From an uncultured Lachnospiraceae bacterium (GTDB taxonomy: Bacteria; Bacillota; Clostridia; Lachnospirales; Lachnospiraceae): a stretch of 64,000 nucleotides of DNA. The DNA lies in the NCBI GenBank assembly GCA_910578715.1, contig CAJTRL010000008.1, forward strand, positions 17,518-81,517, written 5' to 3'. The notes below the pieces were generated by a model. It was given only the letters and a program-made list of their open reading frames with translations. It searched no databases and had not been told where the DNA came from. Shown piece by piece: positions 17,799 to 26,078 of the stretch; within the stretch, counting starts at the first letter, position 1; each line of letters begins with the position of its first letter. Made by a program: the position numbers and the translations under genes.

Positions 17799-19268
17799 CT
17801 AAAACCGAAAATAAATAAATTGTCTTACGCCGTCCATTTCCGTATGAATCTTCAAAAAAATACATGCGGAAATGACGCCGATATACAGAAGATAACGGAA
17901 CCATATCTCCTGTTCTTTCACCCAGTTTCTGATGCAGATGCCCTTTTCGTGCGCCAAATCCACGATGAACAGGATAAACAGTCCCACTATCAGCAGATTT
18001 CTGTCCCCGTCTCCCAGCACTTCCAGAACAGCCGAAAAATCTCCCAGCGCTCTTGTCATCTGCCGTAAAATTCCAAAAGCCTCCTGTAAGGAAGCCGTCC
18101 TGAAAAAGAACCAGGCAAAATCAACCGCCGCAAAAGTCACAATGCCATTCCGCAGTCTTGTGCTGAAGGATATTCTCTCCGGGGCCTTGTGCATAGGAAA
18201 CCCCTTCCTCCTCCGCGAAGAAATCATCTGATATCCCACCAGCATCAGGCCGTGAAGCGCTCCCCAGATAACAAAATTCCAGCTCGCGCCATGCCATAAT
18301 CCGCTTACGCAGAACACAATAAACACATTCAGGTACTTTCTGAAAGTTCCCTTCCGGTTTCCGCCCAGAGGAATGTACAGATAATCCCGGAACCAGCTGG
18401 TCAGCGAAATATGCCATCTGTTCCAGAAATCCTTGATATTCGTGGCAAAATACGGCCTTTTGAAGTTCTGCATCAGGGTGATTCCCATAATCTGGGCCAC
18501 GCCGCATGCAATATTGGTGTAGCCGTCGAAATCACAATATATCTGAAACGCATATAATATCAGGGCCGTTCCTATCACAATAAGTCCATACTGCTGATAA
18601 TTTCCAAACACCTCATCCACAAATAAGGCCAGACGGTCCGCCAGAATAATTTTCTGAAACAGCCCCCAAAGCATTAGCAAAGCACCGTCTTTTATCCTGT
18701 CATAGTTCCATAATTTTTTTGTCTTCAGGGCTTCCAGCTGTCCCAGGATATTTTTGCCGCGCTCTATCGGCCCCGAACCTAACTGTGGAAAGAAGGAAAC
18801 GAATACCGCATATTTTATCAGATTATGTTCTGCCTTTTCTCCCCTGTAAACATCTATCACATAGCCGACCGCCTGAAAGGTATAAAAAGAGATTCCTATC
18901 GGCAGCAGAAAATCCAGTCGCAGGCCGATTACATTGCCGTTTCCCGCCATTCCAAGCAGACCGTTGAGACTGTCCACCAGAAAATTAAAATATTTAAAAA
19001 CAAAAAGGATGGAAAAACTCGCAACACAGCATCCGGCAACTATCCATTTTTTTCTTTTTTCCCCTTCCACAGTCTCCAGAAACCGACCCGCGGAATAGGT
19101 ACATAATGTGACGAATGCCAATAGCAGCGCACTCTTCGGATTCCAGCACATATAGAAGTAATAATTGCAGACCAGTAACCACAAAAGCCGCGCTCTTTTG
19201 TGTATAAAAAAAAGAACGCAGACCACCATCAGGAAAAAAAGAAAAAATTGGACAGATTCAAAATTCAT
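17799..19268 (-). CDS. MBOAT family membrane O-acyltransferase (AlgI/DltB-like)
   Basis: This 489-residue polytopic protein has the AlgI-type hallmark regions: LLPIGISFYTFQAVGYVIDVYRGE (about 112-135), FFPQLGSGPIERG, IYCDFDGYTNIACGVAQIMG, and NFKRPYFATNIKDFWNRWHISLTSWFRDYLYIPLGG. The catalytic His lies in SGLWHGASWNFVIWG (about 320-334). It transfers acyl groups across the membrane to cell-surface polysaccharides together with the SGNH partner downstream. No alginate or D-alanylation genes accompany it, so acetylation of a wall or capsular glycan is the likely role, by inference. Confidence 0.92.
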   Translation of the reverse strand: MNFESVQFFLFFLMVVCVLFFIHKRARLLWLLVCNYYFYMCWNPKSALLLAFVTLCTYSAGRFLETVEGEKRKKWIVAGCCVASFSILFVFKYFNFLVDSLNGLLGMAGNGNVIGLRLDFLLPIGISFYTFQAVGYVIDVYRGEKAEHNLIKYAVFVSFFPQLGSGPIERGKNILGQLEALKTKKLWNYDRIKDGALLMLWGLFQKIILADRLALFVDEVFGNYQQYGLIVIGTALILYAFQIYCDFDGYTNIACGVAQIMGITLMQNFKRPYFATNIKDFWNRWHISLTSWFRDYLYIPLGGNRKGTFRKYLNVFIVFCVSGLWHGASWNFVIWGALHGLMLVGYQMISSRRRKGFPMHKAPERISFSTRLRNGIVTFAAVDFAWFFFRTASLQEAFGILRQMTRALGDFSAVLEVLGDGDRNLLIVGLFILFIVDLAHEKGICIRNWVKEQEIWFRYLLYIGVISACIFLKIHTEMDGVRQFIYFRF

Positions 19269-19461
19269 TTATTACATGTCTCCTCATATATCGCTCGCCT
19301 TTTATTCCCGCGAGCAACGAGCCAAGTGATTGCTTGCAATCATTTGGCGACTGCCGCGAGGGTCAGATATATCTTACCGTTAAACGAAAAAAAGTTCAAG
19401 ACATTTCGCCAACGGGCCGAAACCCGCGGCGAACTGCCTGGAACTTTTTCTTCGTTTCTTT
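19269..19461. other. Structured intergenic region between importer and MBOAT genes
   Basis: There is no gene in these 193 bp. It contains several nested inverted repeats: GCCAA...TTGGC around a TGATTGC-TTGCAATCA hairpin, CGCGAG...CTGCCGCGAG, and GTTC...GAAC arms spanning about 19395-19445. It resembles a compact repeat-type element and may act as a terminator for the importer operon. Confidence 0.45.
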
Positions 19462-20304
19462 TTAACCTTTGACGGAGCCGCCCGTTACGCCTTCCACATA
19501 GAATTTCTGCATCAGCACGAACAATGCGGAAATCGGAATGGAAACGATAACGCCGCCCGCGCAGAAAATCGAGAAGTATTTGTTAATCAGCGATTTGCCA
19601 AGCATATTGAACAGACCGATTGCAATCGTCCAGTCCGTTGCAATGCCGGAATTTAGCATCAGTTTTGCCAGTACAAAATCACCCCACGGTACGAGGAAGG
19701 AGTTGATAATCGTATAAACAATAATCGGCTGCGATAACGGAATGATAATTTTAAAGAAAATCGTCGCTTCCGAAGCGCCTTCCAGCCATGCCGCTTCCCG
19801 CAGCGATGTGGAAATGGTGTCCATAAACCCTTTTGTAATCAGATAACCGAGTCCCGAACCCGCGGAATACACGATAATCATGCCGAGGTGGCTGTTCGTC
19901 AGTCCCAGGGACTTCATAACGAAATATACCGCAATCATGGACAATACGCCCGGAAACATATTCAGAATGATACCGAAGCTCATCAGCCCTTTTCTTCCTT
20001 TAAACCGGAGGCAGCTCATCGCATAGCTGACCATCAGCACAAAAGAAGTGGAAACAATACAGGTAAAAATTGCGATAAGCAGCGTGTTCTTAAACCATGC
20101 ACCATACTGTACAACGCTGTCCGGCTGTAAAAACAGCACTTTGTAATTATCAAGGGACCATTGTTCCGGGAAAAAGTGCGCCGTATTGATTCCCTTATAA
20201 GCGCTGAAGGACGTAACTAACAGCCAGAGAATCGGCACAAGCCAGATAACTACAAGGAGTGTCAGCACCAAATGTCTTACTACAAATCCTACTGTCTTTT
20301 TCAT
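19462..20304 (-). CDS. Sugar ABC transporter permease, MalG type
   Basis: This 280-residue permease has six predicted helices. The EAA loop is LREAAWLEGASEATIFFKIIIPLSQP (about 168-193), and the C-terminus LFVLMQKFYVEGVTGGSVKG is the classic MalG ending. Its ATG overlaps the TAA of the MalF-type gene (TAATG), so translation is coupled. The ATPase is not encoded here. Intracellular GH53 and GH42 genes nearby point to beta-1,4-galacto-oligosaccharides (GanQ-like). The adjacent GH13 lipoprotein leaves malto-oligosaccharides as the alternative. Confidence 0.92.
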   Translation of the reverse strand: MKKTVGFVVRHLVLTLLVVIWLVPILWLLVTSFSAYKGINTAHFFPEQWSLDNYKVLFLQPDSVVQYGAWFKNTLLIAIFTCIVSTSFVLMVSYAMSCLRFKGRKGLMSFGIILNMFPGVLSMIAVYFVMKSLGLTNSHLGMIIVYSAGSGLGYLITKGFMDTISTSLREAAWLEGASEATIFFKIIIPLSQPIIVYTIINSFLVPWGDFVLAKLMLNSGIATDWTIAIGLFNMLGKSLINKYFSIFCAGGVIVSIPISALFVLMQKFYVEGVTGGSVKG

Positions 20305-21731
20305 TAGCGGAAGTCCTCCTCTCTACTGCCTTTAATCGTCTGCGTGAACGTAATCAGTGTAAAGCCCGCGCAGATAATAAATACGATAATACCGATAACA
20401 GATGCTATCTTATAGTTATAGTATTCGTTTGTCAGCCTGAACAGCCAGGTGACGAGCAAATCCACCTCTTTGGCATTGGAGTTTGCAAGCAGCTGGTCGG
20501 ATGTAACATAGACATCCTGCGTCAGCAGATAGATAACGTTGAAGTTATTGATATTCCTTACAAAGTCCGTGATAAGGCTCGGCCCCGTAATAAAGAGCAC
20601 ATAGGGCATCGTGATTTTCCAGAAAATCTGGAAACTGTTGGCGCCGTCGATTCTCGCGCTCTCCAGCTGGTCTACCGGGATGTTCATCAGAACGCCCGTC
20701 GCAATCAGCATCTGATAAGGAACGCCGACCCAGATATTGATTATGACAATCATAACCTTTGCCCAGGTGGGGTTGGTCAGGAACGGAATATAAGTCAGGT
20801 TTGCGCCCACCAGCCCAATGCTTTTTAAGAAATCCGTCAGACCGATGTTAGAGCAGATGGTATTCACGATACCACTGTCCGCGAAGAAGTTCCTGACAAG
20901 CAGCAGCGTAACGAACTGCGGCACTGCAATCGCTACCATAAATAACGTTCTCCACATCTTCGGCAGTTTCGTCTTTTTATTGTTAATGAACTGCGCCATC
21001 AGAATACCGCCGATAAAAGTCGTCAGTGTTGACAGCACCGCCCATTCCAGCGTCCATATCAGTATTTTTCCAAAAGAATATCCAAAAGTCAGTGTGGTAG
21101 AGTTGGTAAAAAGCTGTTTGAAGTTCTTCCAGCCGACCCATGTAAACAATGCGCTCGGCGGCATATGCTGCTGGTCATAGTTGGTAAATGCCACAGCAAT
21201 CAGCACCAGAATCGGTATGATATTCATCAGGATGATGCCGATGCACGGAAGCGATAACAGCGTAATATGAAACTTTTCATTGAACATCGCCCGGATATCT
21301 TCCCGGAATGTATTGATATGCTTTCCCGCTTCCTTCTGCACCTGTAAACGGTAAACAGCCTTGATATTGCCGATATATATAAGAATAAAAGCTACGATTA
21401 TAAATAACGATATAATGGAGTTGAGCAGAATCAGAAAAGAGTTATCATAATCGTTCACTTTACTTGTCATCGTTAGCGGGTCAAAAACCTGTTCAAACTG
21501 AACAGTTCCCAATGTACCGAATTTTGCCAGATTCGGAGCCGCGTAAAAAACACATGTTATGATAAACACCGCTTCCAGCGCTATCATAATCAGCCCGTTG
21601 ATAATCTGCTTTCTCGCAATGTAGCCTGCCCCCATGACAAGCAGAGATAATTTTACCCCAATATCGCCTTTTGCCACTGCCGTGCCAAATTCTTTGAAAT
21701 AATTTCCGCTAAATTTCTTTTTATTCTTCAT
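20304..21731 (-). CDS. Sugar ABC transporter permease, MalF type, with extended N-terminus
   Basis: This 475-residue protein is longer than usual MalF-type permeases of Firmicutes (about 300-435). It has extra N-terminal membrane segments (FGTAVAKGDIGVKLSLLVMG, ALEAVFIITCVFYAAPNL) and a loop before the conserved permease core. The core includes VGWKNFKQLF and the EAA loop QLESARIDGANSFQIFWKITMPY (about 375-397). This layout matches MdxF/GanP-type permeases. It lies between the binding-protein gene and the MalG-type gene. A stem-loop upstream (21789-21823) probably tunes expression. Confidence 0.92.
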   Translation of the reverse strand: MKNKKKFSGNYFKEFGTAVAKGDIGVKLSLLVMGAGYIARKQIINGLIMIALEAVFIITCVFYAAPNLAKFGTLGTVQFEQVFDPLTMTSKVNDYDNSFLILLNSIISLFIIVAFILIYIGNIKAVYRLQVQKEAGKHINTFREDIRAMFNEKFHITLLSLPCIGIILMNIIPILVLIAVAFTNYDQQHMPPSALFTWVGWKNFKQLFTNSTTLTFGYSFGKILIWTLEWAVLSTLTTFIGGILMAQFINNKKTKLPKMWRTLFMVAIAVPQFVTLLLVRNFFADSGIVNTICSNIGLTDFLKSIGLVGANLTYIPFLTNPTWAKVMIVIINIWVGVPYQMLIATGVLMNIPVDQLESARIDGANSFQIFWKITMPYVLFITGPSLITDFVRNINNFNVIYLLTQDVYVTSDQLLANSNAKEVDLLVTWLFRLTNEYYNYKIASVIGIIVFIICAGFTLITFTQTIKGSREEDFR

Positions 21732-21788
21732 AGGAAACCCCTCTCAGAGATAGTATTGTATGATTTTTCCAGAAAAGAATCTTTGAAA

Positions 21789-21823
21789 AATACCCCGCAT
21801 CCCGACTTCGGCTGCGGGGTATT
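21789..21823 (-). promoter_or_regulatory. Intra-operon stem-loop after the binding-protein gene
   Basis: AATACCCCGCA / TGCGGGGTATT arms (11 bp) flank a 13-nt loop and are followed on the minus strand by a T-run. It lies between the binding-protein stop and the permease start and looks like a leaky terminator or 3'-end stabiliser. Confidence 0.7.
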
Positions 21824-21853
21824 ATGAAGTCATTCAGATAGTAAAGTCAAATA

Positions 21854-23240
21854 TTATTCAATCGGAGCCATGATACCTTCCACTGCCGTATCCAGTACGC
21901 TCTGAAGGTCTGAGCCGGCGCTGCCGTCAGCCAGAATCTGTCCGAGTGTTTCTGCAGGAGCCCAGAAGTTGCCGCCTACACGCTGAGGCGTTGCATAAGC
22001 TGCCTGTGCTGCCAGTGCTGCGATTGCCGGGTCAGCCTGAACCGCATCGGAAGATGCTGCCGCTACGTTTGCGGGGCCAAGGCCTCTTGCTTCAAATCTT
22101 GCCGTCTGGGATGCTTCGTTTGTCAAAAACTCTGCAAGCAGCATGGACCAGCCGATGTTTGCGGAGTAAGGATTAACGCCAATCAGCTTATAACCTGAGT
22201 AGGATGACATCTGGCAGTCTTTACCCGCTACATTGAATGTAGGCAGTTTGGTTGCCGCATAGTTCTCGCCCCATGCGTCGGAAGCCGTTTCCGCTCTCCA
22301 TGTTCCGTTTACCGCTGCCGCTACCGTACCTTCTGCGATTGCCGTTGCCATTTCCTCATCGCTCATATCAACCATAACGTTTGTTCCGTATAAATCCATA
22401 ATCGCCTGTGCAACATCCGTTGCGCCCGCTGCGTTCCATGTACAGTTGTTGGAACCGTCGTCGTTCAGCGTCAGTTCATATCCTGCGCCCTGGAAGAATG
22501 CGTAAATATACCAGCCGTTGGAAACGTCCATTGCAATCTTTTTGCCGGCCGCTTCTGCAACTTCCACCATCTTGTCAAGAGACTTAACATCTTCTTCCGA
22601 AAATACGGAAGCGTCATAGAACATAAAATATCCGTTATCCGCTGTCATCGGATAAGCGTATAATGTACCGTTTACGGTTGCCGCTTCTACGGAACCCGCT
22701 ACGTTTGCACCGGCTACATCATAAGTGTAAGTAGCCGCTACCGGCTGAAGCGCACCGGCCTGAACCAGTTCGTTAATCTGGTCATCGGCAAATGCGAATA
22801 CGTCCGCCGCCGCTTCTACGTCCGTCAGAATCGTATCTTTCGCCGTGGATTCGGATTCGGAACCAAGCGTAATATCAAATGTTACATCGGGATATGCTGC
22901 TTTGAAATCTTCCAGAAGCTGTGTCGTAAGCGTCTGGTCTTCTTCGGATGCCCATATGGTCAGTTTTACCGTATCCGTGGTTGCCGCAATCAGATTCGCA
23001 ACCGGGTCATCGGAAGATGCTGCGGAATTGTCTGCCGTTGTGTCCGCCGCCGCTGTGTCCGTTGCCGCGGAATTGTCTGCTGCTGCAGTGTTGTCTGTTG
23101 CTGCGGAATTGTCCGTCGCTGCTGTGGAGTTATCGGCTGAAGAAGCCCCCCCCCGCCTCGTTTCCGGCGTTTCCACATCCGACAAGACTTGCAGCTACCA
23201 TAGATGTTGCAAGTAATGCTGCTAATACTTTTTTCTTCAT
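21854..23240 (-). pseudogene. MalE-type sugar-binding lipoprotein gene, frameshifted in a G9 tract
   Basis: The signal peptide starts at ATG 23240 with a GAGAGAGGAAAAA site and reads MKKKVLAALLATSMVAAS, then LVGCGNAG (lipobox Cys 22). Nine G residues (plus-strand C at 23146-23154) then shift the frame to a TGA-free but short path that ends at TAA about eight codons later. With eight G residues the frame would continue unbroken through the Ala/Asp/Asn/Thr linker to the end at 21854, about 461 residues. The downstream part is an intact MalE-type fold (LIAATTDTVKLTIWASEEDQ, TADNGYFMFYD, AAVNGTWRAE). It may be a true slippage or phase-variable site, or a sequencing error. The rest of the operon is intact, so function is likely in at least some cells. 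Confidence 0.85.
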
Positions 23241-23340
23241 AACTTTTTCCTCTCTCTCTTTGATACTTTTTACTGCTCTATATAAAATGTGTTGCCACAT
23301 CTTATATCATTTATACCAAAAATATTCGATAAACCTGTCT

Positions 23341-23377
23341 GCGAAACTACGTTGCAATTTTTTTCGTAAACTTTCGC
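23341..23377. promoter_or_regulatory. Candidate LacI-type operator at the importer transcription start
   Basis: GCGAAA and TTTCGC arms bracket GTTTACG- and CTACGTTGC-type cores immediately downstream of the -10 box of the importer promoter. The arrangement fits a repressor roadblock, most simply by the divergent LacI protein. The exact half-sites are not certain. Confidence 0.4.
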
Positions 23378-23387
23378 GCTAATGTAA

Positions 23388-23416
23388 ATTTAACACCAAA
23401 AAGGGCATTTTGTCAA
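23388..23416 (-). promoter_or_regulatory. Promoter of the MalEFG-type importer operon
   Basis: Minus strand: TTGACA (23411-23416), 17-nt spacer, TTAAAT (23388-23393), about 150 nt before the binding-protein ATG. Confidence 0.7.
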
Positions 23417-23507
23417 CTGTCCATTCACCGCCAATCCATTTTTTTGCAATTTTTGACGGATTTGGGCCATTCTTTTTAGTCATTCTGCCAATCATTTCTC
23501 TTCTTTC

Positions 23508-23536
23508 TTGAAAAACTGATTCTTTTTTTATATAAT
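23508..23536 (+). promoter_or_regulatory. Promoter of the first LacI gene
   Basis: TTGAAA (23508-23513), 17-nt spacer, perfect TATAAT (23531-23536), about 58 nt upstream of the ATG at 23594. It lies back to back with the importer promoter. Confidence 0.7.
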
Positions 23537-23593
23537 GATAGGACTCCGGTTTGACAATCCGGAAAATCTGATAGGATATTGGGGAAAATTTCT

Positions 23594-24589
23594 ATGGCAA
23601 CGATAAAAGATATCGCAAACCGGCTCGGCGTTTCCGTCAGCACTGTTTCCAAAGGACTAAACGGCGCAAGCGACATCAGCGAACAGCTTCGTCAGACCGT
23701 ACTCGACACCGCTGTTGAAATGGGTTATACGCCCAAGCAGATGCGCGCCAGAGATACCGGAAAACTTTGTATTTTCATTGAAAATATGGAATACGAAACC
23801 GCCGAACAGTTTGGCTACGACATCATTCTCGGTTTTAAACAGGCCGCATACCCTGCGCGCTATGATGTTACCGTGATGCCCATCACCCCTGCCTTTCAAA
23901 AGGCGGAAAAATATGATACTTTTATGTTAAAAAACGGATATGTGGGTGCATTTCTTGTGGGCTTTGCCTTACAGGATGCATGGCTTGAACAACTTCACAC
24001 CACATCCATTCCTACCACGCTGTTTGACAATTATATCCGTAAAAATCCGAACGTCAGTTATATCGGCACCGACAGCTTCGAAGGAATCGATGACGCCATC
24101 GAGCATCTCATCGCGCTGGGACACCGGAAAATTGCCCTGTTGAACGGCTCCGCCCATTCCATGATTACGGAACAGCGGCGCCAGGCCTATATCGACAGCA
24201 TGAGCGCCCACAACCTGGAAGTCAGTGAAAAATGGATGCCTTACAGCTACTATGTGGCTGCCGCCGCCAAAGACCATGTAGCCGGTCTGCTTTCCCTCGG
24301 CGCAACCGCTATCGTATGCGGTAACGACCTTCTCGCCTCCGGCGCGCTGCATGAATGCCTTGCAAACGGCTACCGGGTTCCGGAAGACGTCAGCATCATC
24401 GGCTTCGACGACATTCCGATTTCCGCCCAGTTAAATCCGCCCCTGACGACCATCCGCCAGGACCGCATCGAACTGGGCAAATGCGGCTTTTTTACGCTGC
24501 ACTCCGTCATCAACCATGTTTCCGTCAGCAAAAATCTGCTGCGGCCGCAGCTTATTATCAGAAATTCAACCGCCCCGGTCAGAAAATAG
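23594..24589 (+). CDS. LacI family transcriptional regulator (importer-associated)
   Basis: This 331-residue regulator has the LacI N-terminal HTH and hinge (TIKDIANRLGVSVSTVSKGLNG, residues 3-24), followed by a periplasmic-binding-protein-like sensor domain ending in GFDDIPISAQLNPPLTTIRQD. The ATG at 23594 (MATIKD) was chosen over an in-frame TTG at 23579 because GGGGAAAA lies upstream and MATIKD is the standard LacI start. It is divergent from the importer and probably represses it. Its last 11 nt overlap the end of the convergent GH53 gene. Confidence 0.92.
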   Translation: MATIKDIANRLGVSVSTVSKGLNGASDISEQLRQTVLDTAVEMGYTPKQMRARDTGKLCIFIENMEYETAEQFGYDIILGFKQAAYPARYDVTVMPITPAFQKAEKYDTFMLKNGYVGAFLVGFALQDAWLEQLHTTSIPTTLFDNYIRKNPNVSYIGTDSFEGIDDAIEHLIALGHRKIALLNGSAHSMITEQRRQAYIDSMSAHNLEVSEKWMPYSYYVAAAAKDHVAGLLSLGATAIVCGNDLLASGALHECLANGYRVPEDVSIIGFDDIPISAQLNPPLTTIRQDRIELGKCGFFTLHSVINHVSVSKNLLRPQLIIRNSTAPVRK

Positions 24590-25685
24590 TGTCTCTGACC
24601 GCCTCCAGAGCGGGTAACGCGTTGCCGTCGTAATCGAACAGCGCCTGGTTGGCCCATTCATTGCCGCCAGGCCCTTTTTCATTCATATAGGCAATCGCAG
24701 CTTCGGACGCCCAGCCGGAACCGGCTGCCGGAATCCAGGCCGCTTCCCAGTAGAAAAAGCCTCTGGCTTTGTTGTCCGGAACCTGTTTCATCTTTTCAAA
24801 CAAATCCAGCAAAAACTGTTTCTGTCCCTCTTTCGTCATCGGATAAGGCACTTTCGCGGCAAGCTCCGGCTTCGTCGCCATTCCTTTTCTTTTATCCGGC
24901 GCCAGCTTTTCATAGGCGGCATAATCTTCCATCGTAAAACCCATCGACACTTCCGCAATCATCAGCTCTTTGCCGTACCTGACCGCAATATCGTTCATAT
25001 TCGCCGCGAGGTCGTCAAGCGTCCCGTGCCAGAAAGGATAATAGGACAGACCGATAATCTGAAAATCTTCGCCCTTTTCCATAAAATGGTCAAACCACTC
25101 TCTGTAAAGGGCATTGTTTCCGCCATTATCGAGGTGAATCATCAGCGGAAGCTCTTTGTCCACCGCCCGCGCTCCCCGGATTCCGGCGTTCAGCAGACGG
25201 GCGAGGTTCTCATATTCCGGCACTTTGCCGTAGGGCCAGAGAATGCCGTTCGTCACCTCATTCCCTATCTGGACGAGCGTTGGAAAAGCCCCGGCATCCC
25301 GCATGGTTTCCAGCGTTTCCTTCGTGTACCGGTAAACAGCTTCTTCCAGCTCTTCCAGTCCCATATGCTGCCAGGCCCTCGGCACGCACTGCTTGCCGGG
25401 GTCCGCCCAGAAATCGCTGTAATGAAAATCGAGCAGCACTTCCATTCCCTTATCCCGCGCCCGCTTCGTCAGCTCCATCGTCGTCGCCAGGTCGTTCGTA
25501 CCCGCCCCGAAGGGCTCTCCTTCGTCCGTATAAGGATTGTTCCACAGCCGGAGCCTGACCGCGTTGACATCATAGCTTCGCAGAATGTCGAGCAAATCTT
25601 TCTCCTGTCCGTGGTCAAAAAAACGCCCGCCCAGACTTTCCACCTCTTTTAACGTCGAAATATCCATGCCCTTTAAAAATTTCAT
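24579..25685 (-). CDS. Intracellular GH53 endo-beta-1,4-galactanase
   Basis: This 368-residue protein has no signal peptide, so it should work in the cytoplasm on imported galacto-oligosaccharides. GH53 signatures are KGMDISTLKEVE at the start, VRLRLWNNP (43-51), LLDFHYSDFWADPGKQ (84-99), acid/base Glu143 in QIGNEVTNG, SYYPFWHGTL (214-223), nucleophile Glu245 in MIAEVS, and FFYWEAAWIPAAGSGWA. Cytosolic GH53 is less common than secreted forms, and here an exported paralogue also exists at 44964-47204. It is the last gene of the group led by the 619-residue protein, separated from it by a hairpin-rich 174-bp spacer. Confidence 0.92.
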   Translation of the reverse strand: MKFLKGMDISTLKEVESLGGRFFDHGQEKDLLDILRSYDVNAVRLRLWNNPYTDEGEPFGAGTNDLATTMELTKRARDKGMEVLLDFHYSDFWADPGKQCVPRAWQHMGLEELEEAVYRYTKETLETMRDAGAFPTLVQIGNEVTNGILWPYGKVPEYENLARLLNAGIRGARAVDKELPLMIHLDNGGNNALYREWFDHFMEKGEDFQIIGLSYYPFWHGTLDDLAANMNDIAVRYGKELMIAEVSMGFTMEDYAAYEKLAPDKRKGMATKPELAAKVPYPMTKEGQKQFLLDLFEKMKQVPDNKARGFFYWEAAWIPAAGSGWASEAAIAYMNEKGPGGNEWANQALFDYDGNALPALEAVRDTIF

Positions 25686-25710
25686 GTGTTATCTATTCCT
25701 CATCCTATAT

Positions 25711-25856
25711 TTGCGTAGATTTTCTAAGGCGGCGTATTCTGCCGCCGCAATGCCCGGAAGAATGGCCGCAGGCCATTCTTTCAGGCGAACAAGATTTGCG
25801 TAGCAAATCGTAGATTTTCTTTGGCGGCGTGTTTGGCCGCCTTAGAAAATCTGTTC
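25711..25856. repeat. Inverted-repeat-bounded hairpin element upstream of GH53
   Basis: Perfect 17-nt arms at 25717-25733 and 25836-25852 (AGATTTTCTAAGGCGGC and its complement) bound the element. A near copy of the left arm lies at 25812-25828, with inner hairpins (GAATGGCC/GGCCATTC, GATTTGC/GCAAATC). It has no coding potential and looks like a small MITE-like or REP-like insertion inside the operon. Confidence 0.6.
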
Positions 25857-25859
25857 GAC

Positions 25860-26078
25860 CTAGTCGAAGTCAAACTTCGTAAACCGCTTCATCGCGTCCT
25901 TATACCGGAACCTTACCAGCTCGTTCTTTTCCAGAACATCCTCTTCCGTTCCCACATACTGACAGCGGATGCAGTGATATTCCTTTTTATCTTTGTCATA
26001 AAACATGTCGATATCCAAATCTCTCATAAAACAGGAGGGACATCTGTAATTTAATTTGCCTTTGCCAGATTGAGCCAT
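25860..26078 (-). CDS. Small zinc-ribbon-like protein (72 aa)
   Basis: This 72-residue protein has two Cys pairs (YRCPSC near residue 12-15 and YHCIRC near 35-38) in an otherwise acidic/basic chain, as in a zinc ribbon. AGGAGG lies nine nt before the ATG, inside the end of the upstream gene; the two genes overlap by 28 nt in different frames. Tight overlap indicates translational coupling with the 619-residue protein. The function is unknown. Confidence 0.75.
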   Translation of the reverse strand: MAQSGKGKLNYRCPSCFMRDLDIDMFYDKDKKEYHCIRCQYVGTEEDVLEKNELVRFRYKDAMKRFTKFDFD

